A stretch of 64,000 bases of DNA, from assembly GCA_950295325.1 (NCBI GenBank), contig OX485804.1, positions 29,696,001-29,760,000 of the forward strand. The letters are read 5' to 3'. The translations under genes were made by a program, and so were the position numbers. The stretch comes from Polytrichum commune. Lineage: Eukaryota > Streptophyta > Polytrichopsida > Polytrichales > Polytrichaceae. This document shows, in pieces, positions 51,041 through 63,300 of the stretch; the first letter of the stretch is position 1, and each line of letters begins with the position of its first letter. The notes under the pieces are model-generated. The model was not told where the DNA came from. It made no database searches and worked only from the letters and a program-made list of their open reading frames with translations.

Positions 51041-52037
51041 TGTGAGCCCAAAAGGGTGCCCACATTTAGTCTTAGACCCTTGAAACGTTAGTTGATGCAC
51101 TTTGAAGTAGCATGTTACTTCACAAAAATATAAAAAGAGTGAAATGTTAGTCTTAGAAGTACCATGTTGTAAGAGGCTAGGATGTGAGTTGTTATTGTGT
51201 TTTTACCTTCGGAAGGATTTGAGTGAATGAGGATAGGTAAGGAGAACTTGGATTGAGTAGTTAGTGAGTAGGCTAGTACAAATGGATGGAGACAACCAAA
51301 GTGACTCAAGAGGCAAGTGCATTCGAATTGGGATGAATGGAGGATCACATGGAGCGCACAAGTGGACCACCTCATCATGGCCACTTAATGGGGAAGGCCC
51401 AAGGAAGAATGCAAGGTGGAGGATAAGCAAATTCTCAAAGCACCAATCAAATCACGAGTTAAGCATCGTGGTTTGAATTAAGTGGTGAGCGACGATTTGG
51501 GAAAGTAAGGGGAGAAAGTTATGGCGGCGGAAAGCGAAGGAGGCTAAGTTTGGGTTGAAGCATCCCAAGTTTGGTAAAGTGTGGTAGGTAGAAAGCCAAG
51601 GCTAGTTAAATGTTCGAATTAGGATCCTTGTTGATCATTTGAGGGAGGGAGGCTTAGAAGATAGGATTGGCGCCTACTAAGTAGGAGGAAATCTCAAGGG
51701 CTTATCGTGAGCCTTGAGGGTGCTCACCCCCTCAAGCTTACTATATAATCCCTCATTCTTCCCTCACTCCTCATCTCTTTCCTTTGTGCTCCAAGGCACC
51801 CCACGAGTTATAAGTGTGGGTGTGGGAAGCCATATTGGAGCACATGTGTGTGCTTAGTTTTTAGCTTGAGAGCCAAGGCTTGTTAGCCTTGAAGAGGGCT
51901 TGACCTCTTGGTAGAATTAGTGTTGACGTGAAGGATTTTAAAGTTAATTCATGATTCCAATTTGTGTACTTAAAGTTCATGTTTTGAATACACGTGGTTG
52001 CAAGTTCCATGTTTAAGAGTTGAGCACTTGATGTTGT
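51041..52037 (-). repeat. 997-bp LTR-like block B, left copy
   Basis: Exactly the same length as, and visually near-identical to, the inverted block at 53172-54168. On its own strand (minus) it ends in CA, followed closely by a primer-binding-like site, as a 5' LTR would. Small frames within it are conserved between the copies only because the DNA is. Confidence 0.85.
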
Positions 52038-52258
52038 GATGAGTGCAAAAATATACTTGTGTGGATTAGTTAGTCTTAGTGAAGTTAGGAAATTCTCTCT
52101 CCCCCTCTCCTCTCTAGGATTTTAGGATTTTAGGATTAGAGAAGAATTGTGTGATTAGAAAGGGGTTGTTAGTAGAATTAGGGAAATTAGGTAGGAAGAT
52201 TAGTTAAGGGCTTGAATAATTAGTGAGGTAGTTGGGGATTACAACTACAAAGTTGTGG

Positions 52259-52555
52259 GTTCATGAAGGAGCTGGGTTTATGAAGGAGCTGGGTTTGTTT
52301 AGTTAGAAAGTAAAGAGCTGGGTTTATGAAGGAGCTGGGTTTGTTTAGTTAGAAAGTAAAGAGCTGGGTTTATGAAGGACCTGAGTTTGTTTAGTTAGAA
52401 GCTAAGGAGCTGGGTTCATGAAGGAGCTGGGTTTATGAAGGAGCTGGGTTTGTTTAATTAGAAGCTAAGAAGCTGGGTTTATGAAGGAGCTGGGTTTATG
52501 AAGGAGCTAGGTTTATGTAATTAGAAAGTAAAGAGATGGGTTCATGAAGGAGCTT
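52259..52555. repeat. minisatellite GAGCTGGGTTTATGAAG / TTTGTTTAGTTAGAAAGTAAA
   Basis: A tandem array of about 300 bp built from a 17-bp unit GAGCTGGGTTTATGAAG alternating with a spacer TTTGTTTAGTTAGAAAGTAAA. It gives a higher-order period of about 45-55 bp with small variants. It lies between the two inverted LTR-like blocks. Confidence 0.9.
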
Positions 52556-52889
52556 AGTAGATAGCCTACCTAATTAGCTCATAGACAAGTAGTTAGTTAC
52601 ATTATGCTAGTTAGTGTTATGGTGGCTTTCACAAGTAAATGTATTTGAGATTGACTATAGAGAATAGTGTTTTTTTTTAACACTTGCATCATCTCTTTAA
52701 AAATAAACCACGTGCACAAATTAATGGAGAATGTGGAGCACTCTCGCGATGGCAAGACAAAGGAAGCAAAGACCAAAGGTGCGAGGGAGAGATTGACATA
52801 AGTCACATAAGTATTTCTTAATACTTAAAGGCTTATGTATGGTATGGAGACACCAAGTGAGACCTTTTATAGTAGCGATACGGAATACA

Positions 52890-53164
52890 CAAGTGATAGT
52901 TCAAGTGGTAGTATAGAGTCAACGGTACGGACTCCATTTAGGAGAGGGATATCCTTAAGGGCTTGTGTAGCTAAAGCGGCCGGATGGACGTTAGAAGCAA
53001 ACAAAGACAAAATAGCACCCGAGCATAAGGAGGTTAAAATAACATAGTTAACTTGTGCATTCTCCACATACGTATTGAAATTGTACATTGAGTTGTTAAA
53101 AGTGAAATTCCAGTTAAATCCAAGACCACTTGAAGGGTGAACCTTGCACTATGGACTCATCCAA
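52890..53164 (+). repeat. 275-bp block A, right copy
   Basis: The inverted counterpart of 50740-51014, also 275 bp. Here the same frame is open further upstream (from about 52835) before the shared SDSSSGSIEST stretch, ending with a stop after KEVKIT at 53047. Only 7 bp (53165-53171) separate it from the following LTR-like block. This fits a 3' internal end next to a 3' LTR. Confidence 0.85.
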
Positions 53165-53171
53165 GCGTCGG

Positions 53172-54168
53172 ACAACATCAAGTGCTCAACTCTTAAACAT
53201 GGAACTTGCAACCACGTGTATTCAAAACATGAACTTTAAGTACACAAATTGGAATCATGAATTAACTTTAAAATCCTTCACGTCAACACTAATTCTACCA
53301 AGAGGTCAAGCCCTCTTCAAGGCTAACAAGCCTTGGCTCTCAAGCTAAAAACTAAGCACACACATGTGCTCCAATATGGCTTCCCACACCCACACTTATA
53401 ACTCGTGGGGTGCCTTGGAGCACAAAGGAAAGAGATGAGGAGTGAGGGAAGAATGAGGGATTATATAGTAAGCTTGAGGGGGTGAGCACCCTCAAGGCTC
53501 ACGATAAGCCCTTGAGATTTCCTCCTACTTAGTAGGCGCCAATCCTATCTTCTAAGCCTCCCTCCCTCAAATGATCAACAAGGATCCTAATTCGAACATT
53601 TAACTAGCCTTGGCTTTCTACCTACCACACTTTACCAAACTTGGGATGCTTCAACCCAAACTTAGCCTCCTTCGCTTTCCGCCGCCATAACTTTCTCCCC
53701 TTACTTTCCCAAATCGTCGCTCACCACTTAATTCAAACCACGATGCTTAACTCGTGATTTGATTGGTGCTTTGAGAATTTGCTTATCCTCCACCTTGCAT
53801 TCTTCCTTGGGCCTTCCCCATTAAGTGGCCATGATGAGGTGGTCCACTTGTGCGCTCCATGTGATCCTCCATTCATCCCAATTCGAATGCACTTGCCTCT
53901 TGAGTCACTTTGGTTGTCTCCATCCATTTGTACTAGCCTACTCACTAACTACTCAATCCAAGTTCTCCTTACCTATCCTCATTCACTCAAATCCTTCCGA
54001 AGGTAAAAACACAATAACAACTCACATCCTAGCCTCTTACAACATGGTACTTCTAAGACTAACATTTCACTCTTTTTATATTTTTGTGAAGTAACATGCT
54101 ACTTCAAAGTGCATCAACTAACGTTTCAAGGGTCTAAGACTAAATGTGGGCACCCTTTTGGGCTCACA
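53172..54168 (+). repeat. 997-bp LTR-like block B, right copy
   Basis: The inverted counterpart of 51041-52037. Starts ACAACATCAAGTGCTCAAC and ends GGGCTCACA. The high identity of the two copies implies recent duplication or recent insertion of related elements. Confidence 0.85.
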
Positions 54169-54169
54169 C

Positions 54170-56700
54170 CCCCCTAAAGCATAAACCTTTGATTGATTGA
54201 ATTCACCTAGAAAATGAGTATTGTGATTGTGTGATTCACGAGATGGGAGTTGAGAGCACTTCCACCACAAAATTCTCAGGCCAAAGTGTGCAAACCACAA
54301 TGGGCTAGCCACCTTGCAAACTAGAGTATGTGGATTGTCCCATAAATCTAACTACATGTTTGCAAGGAATATACAAAAAGCATTGTTCATGTGAACGTGA
54401 AGAACATGAGTACATGAACATCAAAGTGTCTATGGGTAGATAGCCACGTTGAGTTGATTTTCTTAACAATTTTGATTGCATATTGAATGAGTAAGGTGGG
54501 GTTAATGTAGGGCATAAATCATCCATCAACTAAAAAATGGTTCTTTGGACAAAGTCTTAACAACGTTGCAAGCAGTCCAATTTGATATGGTAGGTGTTGC
54601 AAGCAAGGCTCACTAGAAATGGAAAGGGGAACAACATGACACTATTAAAGATGTTATGTTCCAAACCAAAACATGTCAGTACTTGTTGTTTTTGTTGTCG
54701 TTACAAGGTAGACCATAAACCCTAGTTTGTACCAAGGGGACTCTTCCACAAACTAGGACCAACGGGCTCAAATTAGCATCGGTAATACCAATGTTGGTTA
54801 TCTTTTCGTTTGTGTTGCTCGAGTGGTTTGTGCACTTTTGAGTAGTCCTTGTTTTCCAATGAAGCATGTTGCACACGGGGAGGGATGCAGAATGAGTCTT
54901 CATTGAAATCCCAATGTCTCACTTTTGTGAAGCGAAAAAAGACTTAGTGTCCCTAGAAAGCTCCCAGGACCCATATTCCATGTAGGAGTTGGTCCATGTC
55001 AAGGACCAAAAGGTTGTTGAAGGGTTCACAATCTAAAAGAGCCATACCATTGTTCAGTCACATGGTTGTGTTTTGTTCTATGTCTAGCATCTAACAAGGG
55101 TCTCCACTCTCTTACTTTCATGAGAGGAAACTTAATAAATAAGAAGAAATTGATGTCGGTACAAATAATGAATAGTGATGGTATTTTCAACGATAGTGCT
55201 GCTATGAATAGTATTATTAATGAATAACATGGGGTTGAACATTGTTTCTTGTGAACAATGGGGGGATGAATAGTGATTCCTATGTATAGTGCCATGTGTA
55301 TAATTCCACCCAAATTCTCAAATGTCAGCTTCAATGTATGAATAGTAAACGAATACTCTTACTTTGTTTGGGGGCACAAAATATGATTGACATATTCCAG
55401 GGTCATGGAACCAACCCACATGGTTGAATAATGTTATGGTGGTTGGTTCTCCCTCAAAAACTGGACAATCTTTAGTTTTTTGAACAAGGGAACCATGACA
55501 AATGCCCTTCTTGGCCTTGCTTTACCCCTTGAACATCAACATTTGCCAACAATTGTAGAGGCTACCAAACTTGGATAATACCATTTGTATGGACACATGG
55601 GATTCATTACACATTCTATTTCATGTTCGTTGCTAATGATCGTGTGCAAATTTGCATAAAAATCCTTGATTGTGACACATGATGCTTGAGTTAATTTCAC
55701 TTCCTTCTAACACGGACCACCACAAAGTACAAACTCATATGGGATTTGAAAACTTCATTTCTAGGAGCTATTTCTATGAACATCTTGGGAACACACCCTC
55801 CCCCCACCCATTAGTTTACATTCAACTATAATAGGGGGGAAAGGGAGAGAGAGATGCCATCTTAAAACAACGATATAGACCACAATTCATCCACGTGCTT
55901 GCCATAGTCATGTACAACTACAAGTATGATTTGAGAAAGCATATGTTAAGAGTTATGCGACACGAATCGCAACCAACACGAGGGCCCACACAAGTCAATG
56001 GCAAGGTTGTGTCACGTTATTGATCGTTGGAAAGAGGTTGTCTAAGTACAATTAAGATGAGACAGTCGTCTTGTGTTGGTGAGGGAAATATGCAAATCTA
56101 TCATCGTGGTGGATTCACTCACAAATTTTCCTGTGGCACAAGAGAATTGCACAGGAGTCACATGCTTGTAGTGGACACAAATCACAACCAACACCCTTGG
56201 CCCACAACAGTCGATGACAAGGCTCTCCGACGTTACGGATGGCGACAAAAGAGGCCGTCTAAGTACTATTAAGATGAGATGTTCATGTGTTCGGACGACC
56301 ACAAAATTTATAAAAAAAAGGAGGAGGGACCATGAAAAGTAGGGCTTCGTGAGAAGTCCTATTCTTAGGAACCCATGGCCCCGCAAACCCAACCCCACCC
56401 CCCCCCCCCACCCTCTTGCCTCTTGAGGTTTGAGTCCTACAACAACAGCAATTTAGGGCGGAGGCTTATAGTACTTGTTAAGCCCTCCGTATCCGACAAC
56501 GTCCCGAGCTTTATGCACCGATTTACGCGTGCGATCCCATCCCGGCCAGTTGCAATTTTATTTGATTCCCAGTCTCTTCTTTTGAGCCCACGAAACCAAA
56601 TTCCAACACACGGCCATGCCAGCCAACTTGCGGCAGCCCACAGGCTGAAGAATATTGCAAATTACGACTTTAAAAAAATGCAGCGAGTTCGGAGTTCTGG
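54170..56700. other. intergenic, no gene recognised
   Basis: Mixed AT-rich sequence. GAATAGT-type motifs at about 55160-55290 recur from 13325-13410. A short GC-richer end at 56370-56700 leads into the Mutator-like element. No exon-like structure. Confidence 0.5.
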
Positions 56701-56710
56701 TGGGATCTAG

Positions 56711-57411
56711 GCCCCGGGCTAGATCTCATCTTCATTCGGCTGGGCCCGGCCCCACCCCTCCCACATCTCCTTCACTGCCCGGTCTTCCTGCCCGCACCTG
56801 CGTGGGAACTCCTCCTCGTTGGGAACCAATGTGACAATACCTGGTCAGATTTATAAATATTCAAGTTAACATCACTTTTTATAATTCCCAAGTTAATCGA
56901 TGGAGTTCTTTCACATGCCAAAAGCGCCTCTCACGCCTCCTTCAATGCTCGGTCTTCTTGCCTGCACCTTTGTGGGAACTCCTCCTCATTGGGAACCAAT
57001 GTGACAATACCCAGTCAAGTTTACATATATTCAAGTTGACATCACTTTTTATAATTCCCAAGTTAATCGATGGAGTTCTTTCACATGCCAAAAGCGCCTC
57101 TCACGCCTCCTTCACTGCTTGGTCTTCTTGCATGCACCTTTGTGGGAACTCCTCCTCATTGGGAACCAATGTGACAATACTTGGGCAAAATTACGAAACA
57201 TTCAAGTTGACGTCACTTTCACATTCCCAAGCTAATTGACAACGTTCCTTCGCATGCTGAAGGCGCTTCATGACTTAAGTGACTGGATATTGTCACATTG
57301 GTTCCCAACGAGGACGAGTTCCCACACATGTGCGGGCATGAAAACCGAGCAGTGCAAGAGGCGTGAAAGGGGCAGGGCCCAGCCGAATGAAGATGTGATC
57401 TAGCCCGGGGC
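56711..57411. mobile_element. Mutator-like non-autonomous element, 9-bp target duplication
   Basis: Long terminal inverted repeats of about 130 bp begin GCCCCGGGCTAGATC[T/A]CATC at each end, with TTCATTCGGCTGGGCCC next. The element is flanked by an exact 9-bp direct duplication GGGATCTAG (56702-56710 and 57412-57420). Long TIRs plus a 9-bp duplication are the signature of Mutator-like elements. The 701-bp element carries three tandem units of 170 bp (starting 56771, 56941, 57111). No transposase. Confidence 0.92.
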
Positions 57412-57603
57412 GGGATCTAGTGGCCTACTTGAAGGTGGGCCTGGAAATTTTGGGCCCACTGAGTACTTACTACTTGGCCACCTAGTGTTAAGTGCTTGGC
57501 TCTCTGCGCTGCCAACTTGCCAGCGCATATCCTCACACTGCAGCAGGTGTCGGGCTTACTTCACATGGCCGCCTTCGTTCGTACATAAGGTATATAAGCC
57601 TAA

Positions 57604-58141
57604 GGGCCGCTTTACACCTAGAGGCCGGGCCAATTCCCCTTCAGGCCGATTGCATGAAATTTCAGCCCCTTTTGGGTTGGAGGCCGTCCTCAACTACACA
57701 TTATAATAAGATTAGAATGGGGGCCAATTTTCCCATATGTAAAGGCCTCAGGGCTAAGAAGCTAGGCTGATTCAATAAATCTAGCATAATCCAATGGATC
57801 TAGCATAATCTAGCATAGAGCCCTTCATATTTCCACATAATCCAATGGATATGGTTCGCTAAAAAAAATCAAATTTTATTATAAAAAATGTTTATTTGAT
57901 TGAAATTTGGCATTGGTCCCGAGGCCAAGAACTGGCCTTCCATTTTGGGTGCACCCAATTCAATGAGCTCGGGCCGTGTCATACCATGCATTTTTTGATT
58001 AAAAAGTTCATACCACCAAATTGGCCCGGCCTCTAGGTGTAAAGGGGTTGGGGCCGATTTCAGCCTTTGGGTCAATCACAAGTGAGGATTTCAAGCCTCT
58101 TACACAACGAACTGGCCCGGCCTCTAGGTGTAAAGCGGCCC
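57604..58141. mobile_element. PIF/Harbinger-like MITE, family A, with TAA target duplication
   Basis: The ends are GGGCCGCTTTACACCTAGAGG and the inverted CCTCTAGGTGTAAAGCGGCCC, flanked by TAA at 57601-57603 and 58142-58144. 538 bp, inverted relative to the copies at 20.5 and 42.0 kb. The CpG sites in the termini are intact, so it is probably the youngest of the three. Confidence 0.92.
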
Positions 58142-58394
58142 TAAGTATGTGGGTGTTCTTCGCTTCTTCTTTCATGTTCCATAACGTTCAAATGCTCCTT
58201 TTTGACAGGTCCACCTTCATCTCATTTGACGGGTTACTCTTTTTTTTGGTCTTTCAATGTGACGGACAACACCATCAGATACTACTCTTCAAGTGACGGG
58301 TTGAGAAAAGCTTAATCTTTCACACAAGGTTGAATACCACATCATGTTCTTTCTATAAATAATTGTAGAGAAAGAAGTTTGAACTTTCTTACAG

Positions 58395-58784
58395 TTGTTA
58401 GCCCGAACGAAGAACTCCATGATTCCTCACGTTGTGCCGTACTTGAAAGATTTTGCCCTCCGATCCATATTCTACAACTCTATCATGCATAAGGATACTT
58501 GGATCAAAGCATCCAAAGTGCTCGACTTCGATGAAGCTTGCAAGTGGCTCTCGATAGCATTTTATGTTGAAAATCTCCTTTCACAAATTGCAATACTTGA
58601 GGGAATGATAAGTATTTTTTTGCCAAAGTTTCATGAAGTGTGGCCAACTGGTATACCTCTCGTTGATGCCCCCACAAAATTGCCTCATACAATGATTTGT
58701 TTTCACATTCATGCCAAGGTGACAAAGTGCTTTCTTCAAGGTTACAAAAACTTTAAAACAACAAGTTTTGACACAAGCAAATAA
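58395..58784 (+). other. 129-codon open frame, unidentified
   Basis: One of the longer uninterrupted frames in the repeat-rich right half (MLARTKNSMIPHVVPYLKDF at its start). It holds no motif I recognise and has no exon-like partner or clear promoter. It may be a transposon protein remnant or chance. Confidence 0.2.
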
Positions 58785-58799
58785 AATAAAATGATGTTT

Positions 58800-59979
58800 G
58801 AGATCTTCTATTCCAAAAATTTACTCAATCCCTGGATCTTGTGAGAAGTACTCCTCCAAATGCTCAAAGTCCCCGTTATAGGCGATTCTAACTTACTGTG
58901 AATGGATTCTTGAGATTTCATATTCAAAACGCACATGCTGAAGACAATTAGGTTGGCTTCATGCGGTAGAAAAGTCTCAACTCGCATCACACCAAAAAGA
59001 CACCCAAACAAACTGCAACTGTTGAAATGAGAGTGTGCACTATGAGTGTATGAGAGTTTGCAAAACAAGACATTCACTTTGCATGATATTTATATAATGC
59101 ATGATATAATGCTCGATAAAAATCAATCATCTAGTTGTTTGAATGTTCAATTTAACCCATGTAAATCTATGAGGAGTGTTTCAGTTGTTGAATACACTTG
59201 ACCATGGAATACTCGAAGTTTAAATGTTGAAGTTGTGATTATAAGGACTGTAATGGACTAATTTGGAAATGTATTGTTGAGGATGGAAATAAATCGCAGG
59301 GATGAATGTCCAAGATTAAGAAGCATGGATGAATCGAAAGTTGAGGGACGAACAGTTGGAAATCTCTTATCTATGGATAGCAAAGTGAAAGTGATATACA
59401 CATATAGATAAGGAGACTTCAATCTATGTATAAAAGGACTTGAGACTTCTAAAAGTATCTTATGAATACTATGTATAGATTGGGCTCGGGGGAAGGAGAA
59501 CACATGTTATGTTTTGTGTGTGTCACCAGGTTGGGGGGTGAGCCTCTTGTCAATAAATGTTTGTTTATTTTTAATGAACAGTTTAATGAGGTACATTACA
59601 ATCACGGAAAAGCCCAAATGAAGGTACAAAAACTTTGACATAACAAGCTACAACTGATGATGAAAGAATGGAGAACCTCTTTCCCTTTCAATTCTCAAAT
59701 TTTGGAGAGCGCTAGATTGGAAACATACGGACGCCTTGAAACCCTCAATGCACAACCAAACTAACATCTCAAGCTAGAACCATAGCAGTAGTTGCTCCAT
59801 GATTTGCAAGCAAAATATCTAAGTGAACCTCAGTTAATATCACCCTCACATAGTATACATCAAACTTGAACCGGGTGGGTGACTTGTAGAGTAATCAAAG
59901 CCCCTACAAATTTGAAACTCAAAGATTCCATGGACAAAACCAAAGCAACATGATAAACAACTTCAAGTTTGGCACCATA
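58800..59979. other. intergenic, nothing recognised
   Basis: AT-rich sequence without repeat ends, RNA genes or exon-like structure that I can support. Confidence 0.5.
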
Positions 59980-60325
59980 GCTACACTAAATAGGTAGATT
60001 AGTGTTGGAAACACTAATAGTCGACGAAAACGCTAAATGTAAATTGTCTCTATAGTGTTAGAACACTAAATGTCAACTCTAACACTATTTGTACCAAGTA
60101 GTAACTTTAAATATTTACATGAGCGCATTTAGTGTTAGATGATATTTTGTAAATCTTGGAATGAAGAATTGAAGGAAGAAGAATATGAGAACCTCGTAAA
60201 AGGTATAATTTGTTCAAACCCTATTCAAACATTGATTGTAATATCAGTTGAAAATTAGTGTTTTAGGTAACTATTGCATCTAACACTAATCTTCATCTAA
60301 CACTAATCTACCTATTTAGTGTAGC
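59980..60325. mobile_element. MITE/foldback element with perfect 27-bp inverted repeats
   Basis: GCTACACTAAATAGGTAGATTAGTGTT at 59980-60006 is perfectly complementary to 60299-60325. AACACTA/TAGTGTT motifs recur throughout the 346-bp body. Related ends occur at 19271/19566 and 21838/22538. No coding capacity and no clear target duplication. Confidence 0.85.
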
Positions 60326-60329
60326 ATGG

Positions 60330-63300
60330 TTGTAGATGATACACAAAGAAAGAGTGTTTTCTACATACCCAAGGAGAAGGTTTACATGTCATGTACAATG
60401 GTAATGCTAAAGCTCAACTGCGGGGTGAGGGAGGGAAGTCTATACCAGTAAGAGTTTTCAGAGCATAAATGTTTATGCCTATACAACAAGTTGTGGGGTC
60501 TCTTCTTCTCTAATTACTTTTGGTGTACAAAAATAACGTTGTACTTGAAAAATGCACTTATTTCCAATCAAGAATCTCCAACAAAACAATCTTTGTCCAA
60601 ACCAAAAATTTATGTTCACCTCTTGTTTGTAATCACATTCATTGGCAATCTCCCATAATAGTTTGAGTTTGGAAAACTTGTCATCGTAGATATAGTAAGC
60701 ATGTACATTGAGTAATCAACATAAACTCAAATTGGGTTCAATCAGGTTTCACATATAGGTGCAATAGTTGACTGGTAACTCCAAAGTCACTATGAAATTG
60801 AAACTTGGCTTATAAATTACATGATACAACATTGTTCGCCCATAGTTATGGTTGACGGATAATGGTTGAGGAGACCTTTCTTTTGCTGGGCTGGTTTTTA
60901 TTTTTTATTTTTTATTTTTCATTTTCAAATACCTTTACTATGTCCCTTTTATTTTGGGTTTCTATTACAAAATGAGCAATATTAAGCATTAGTATTCATA
61001 ATGTGCACTTCAACGTAATAGTTAGCTAAACCCGGGCTTGCCTTACTAGACACTGCAATGTGTCACATAAAACATCACCATGTACACGTGTTGGCATTCT
61101 CATGTGGGTCCTATGTGTAATTAATGTCCGGATCTCAACAAGGTGCCAAGTTTGCTAGTTTTATATTGGGTACGTGCTAGTATGGAATCCATACATGTTG
61201 TCAAGCCCTACCCTTTTAGAAAGGGTGTAACATGAATAGATTGATTAAGTTATGTGTCCAACTTTGGCTGGGGCTAGAGCTCATGCCATTTGGGCAAGCC
61301 CTAGCCGGCCCAGCAATGACCCCATCACGGGGGAAGGAGGTGTCAAGGTCGAGGCCTGCGATCTGGCACCTTGGGGCAATCCCGCTAAAAACATCAAATT
61401 GTTTTTGATCTCGACCAACAATTGTTGCTCGTCTCGATTCCAATAAAAATATCGCCTTTGCATTCTTGAAGGCCACTTGTCCACAAATCCCATATTGAGT
61501 GTGCTTCACCTTAAAGGTCCAAAACTTGATGCACTAGACTATGACTATTAACTTACATAAGTGAAAGTTTGTATGTTTTTGCTTCTATTTGTATGGCATT
61601 GTGTGTGAAAATTGATGTAGTGAGTCACTAATTTGGTTTTGAGAGTCAATGTATAAGGGGTGAAGTTTTTATGTTAACTCAATGAGAAGTAAGGTAGACG
61701 AGCCTAAAAAGAATACTTGCCTTTTGGCATTACCTATATTTCAATTCTAGACCGTCAACAAGTGATTGCAACGGTGTCACTAAGAAAGCCAATGTTAGAA
61801 ACAACTAATCATATGTTGTCTTAAGTGTAAAATAGCATATCTTTGACTTATCATAATGGTGGTGTAAGAAGGATGTAAGAACACTTTAAGAAGAGCTCCA
61901 ACTTTGATCAATCACAATGGCTAATTTATGATCTTCCCACACAACAAGGGGGTGTAAGAAGTGTTCCACTAAAGGAGAAGAACACCTTTAATTCATAGAA
62001 TACTCTCACCGCCTATACTAAGACTAGTTTTCTGACGACTCTCACCTAACAATCCAACATGAATAGACTCCTCTAATGGATAATAAAAGGCTTGTTTCTT
62101 GAAACAAATTCTGCAGAGTTCCGGAAGTCACATATGAATTTATGATTTTATTTTAAATTGTATTTTTGGTAAACTCTTCATAGTTTTACACATACATGAG
62201 AAGGTTTTAGAAAAAATTGAAACTATTAAACTAGGATGAAATAATAAAAATCATGAAAGCGTTGTGTTTAAGCTCATCTACCTTATTCTCGCATGCAACA
62301 ATTCCCTCTCACATGCACCGTCCACCCGAGTTTGACCATTCTAAGCCTCAAAATATGGGCTACGGAATTTTATGAGAACAATTTGCGCCTTTTAAACAAA
62401 TAACGAAACGGGAGGTGGATTGTCGAAGTTGTCGGAGACCGCAAAGTAAGTTAAGGGCGGTAGGTTGTCGTCCAAGGCAAGTGCCAAGGGCACGGAAACC
62501 TAAGAATGCTTGACATGAGGTTGAAATTTCCCATCAATAGAAACCATGTAAAAATTTTAACACTCTTTTTTGAAATAGAGAACGTATGTAATGGGTGAGT
62601 GGATGTTCACAATGTCTATAGAGGATAGGGGAGGGTGAAAATGTTGATTACTATTGTAAAGTCCGGAGATTCTTATTTTTAACCAAATTAACTCTTGAAT
62701 TGGGTTCATAGACTTTGCACTTGTTTCATGGTTTGAATTGGGTAATGTGCAGCAATACACGAGTGTCGCATATTGCAAAAATCATTACCTAAAATCACAA
62801 CTTCATTTTTGGGACATCTATACTTATAAAGCACCTTGAACTTATCTCCCTTGAACATAATCTTGTGGTCAGGTCTCCTCTGAAAAGTTTATCCATTAGC
62901 GTTATGTTTCTTCTCCCATGCCAAACATATTTAACAAAAAGAAAAAAAGAAAAAAGAAACATGGATTTCACATTATGACAAAAGAAAGCATCTTCCAACC
63001 ACGTGGCTCAAGTCAAAGAGAAGTCATTGTGAAGAGGGTTGCTCTCTCTTATGTCCGAACACAAGTGCATTTCATCTTTTTAATAGTTAAACAATGTGAT
63101 AATCAAGCTACTTAACAACCGCCTTCCATCAATTTTGAGCATGTGATTGTCATGGTAACTAATGACAGTTATCCACATGTTAATTCAAGTTCACTCCCAA
63201 TCCACTTGAAGTGGCACTTCCACCCTGTGGTCCACATGGTTAAATGGCAAACCATCAACCACTAGAAGTTGTTATTTCTCCCGTTTTTAAGGTCCTCATT

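Noticed and set aside
51115-51384. Identical 89-codon frames at 51115-51384 and 53825-54094 as a duplicated gene
   Set aside because: They lie within the 997-bp LTR-like block, and several overlapping frames are equally conserved because the DNA was recently duplicated.
52259-52555. Repeat array as a CRISPR
   Set aside because: The units are adjacent and spacers are not unique; it is a plant minisatellite.
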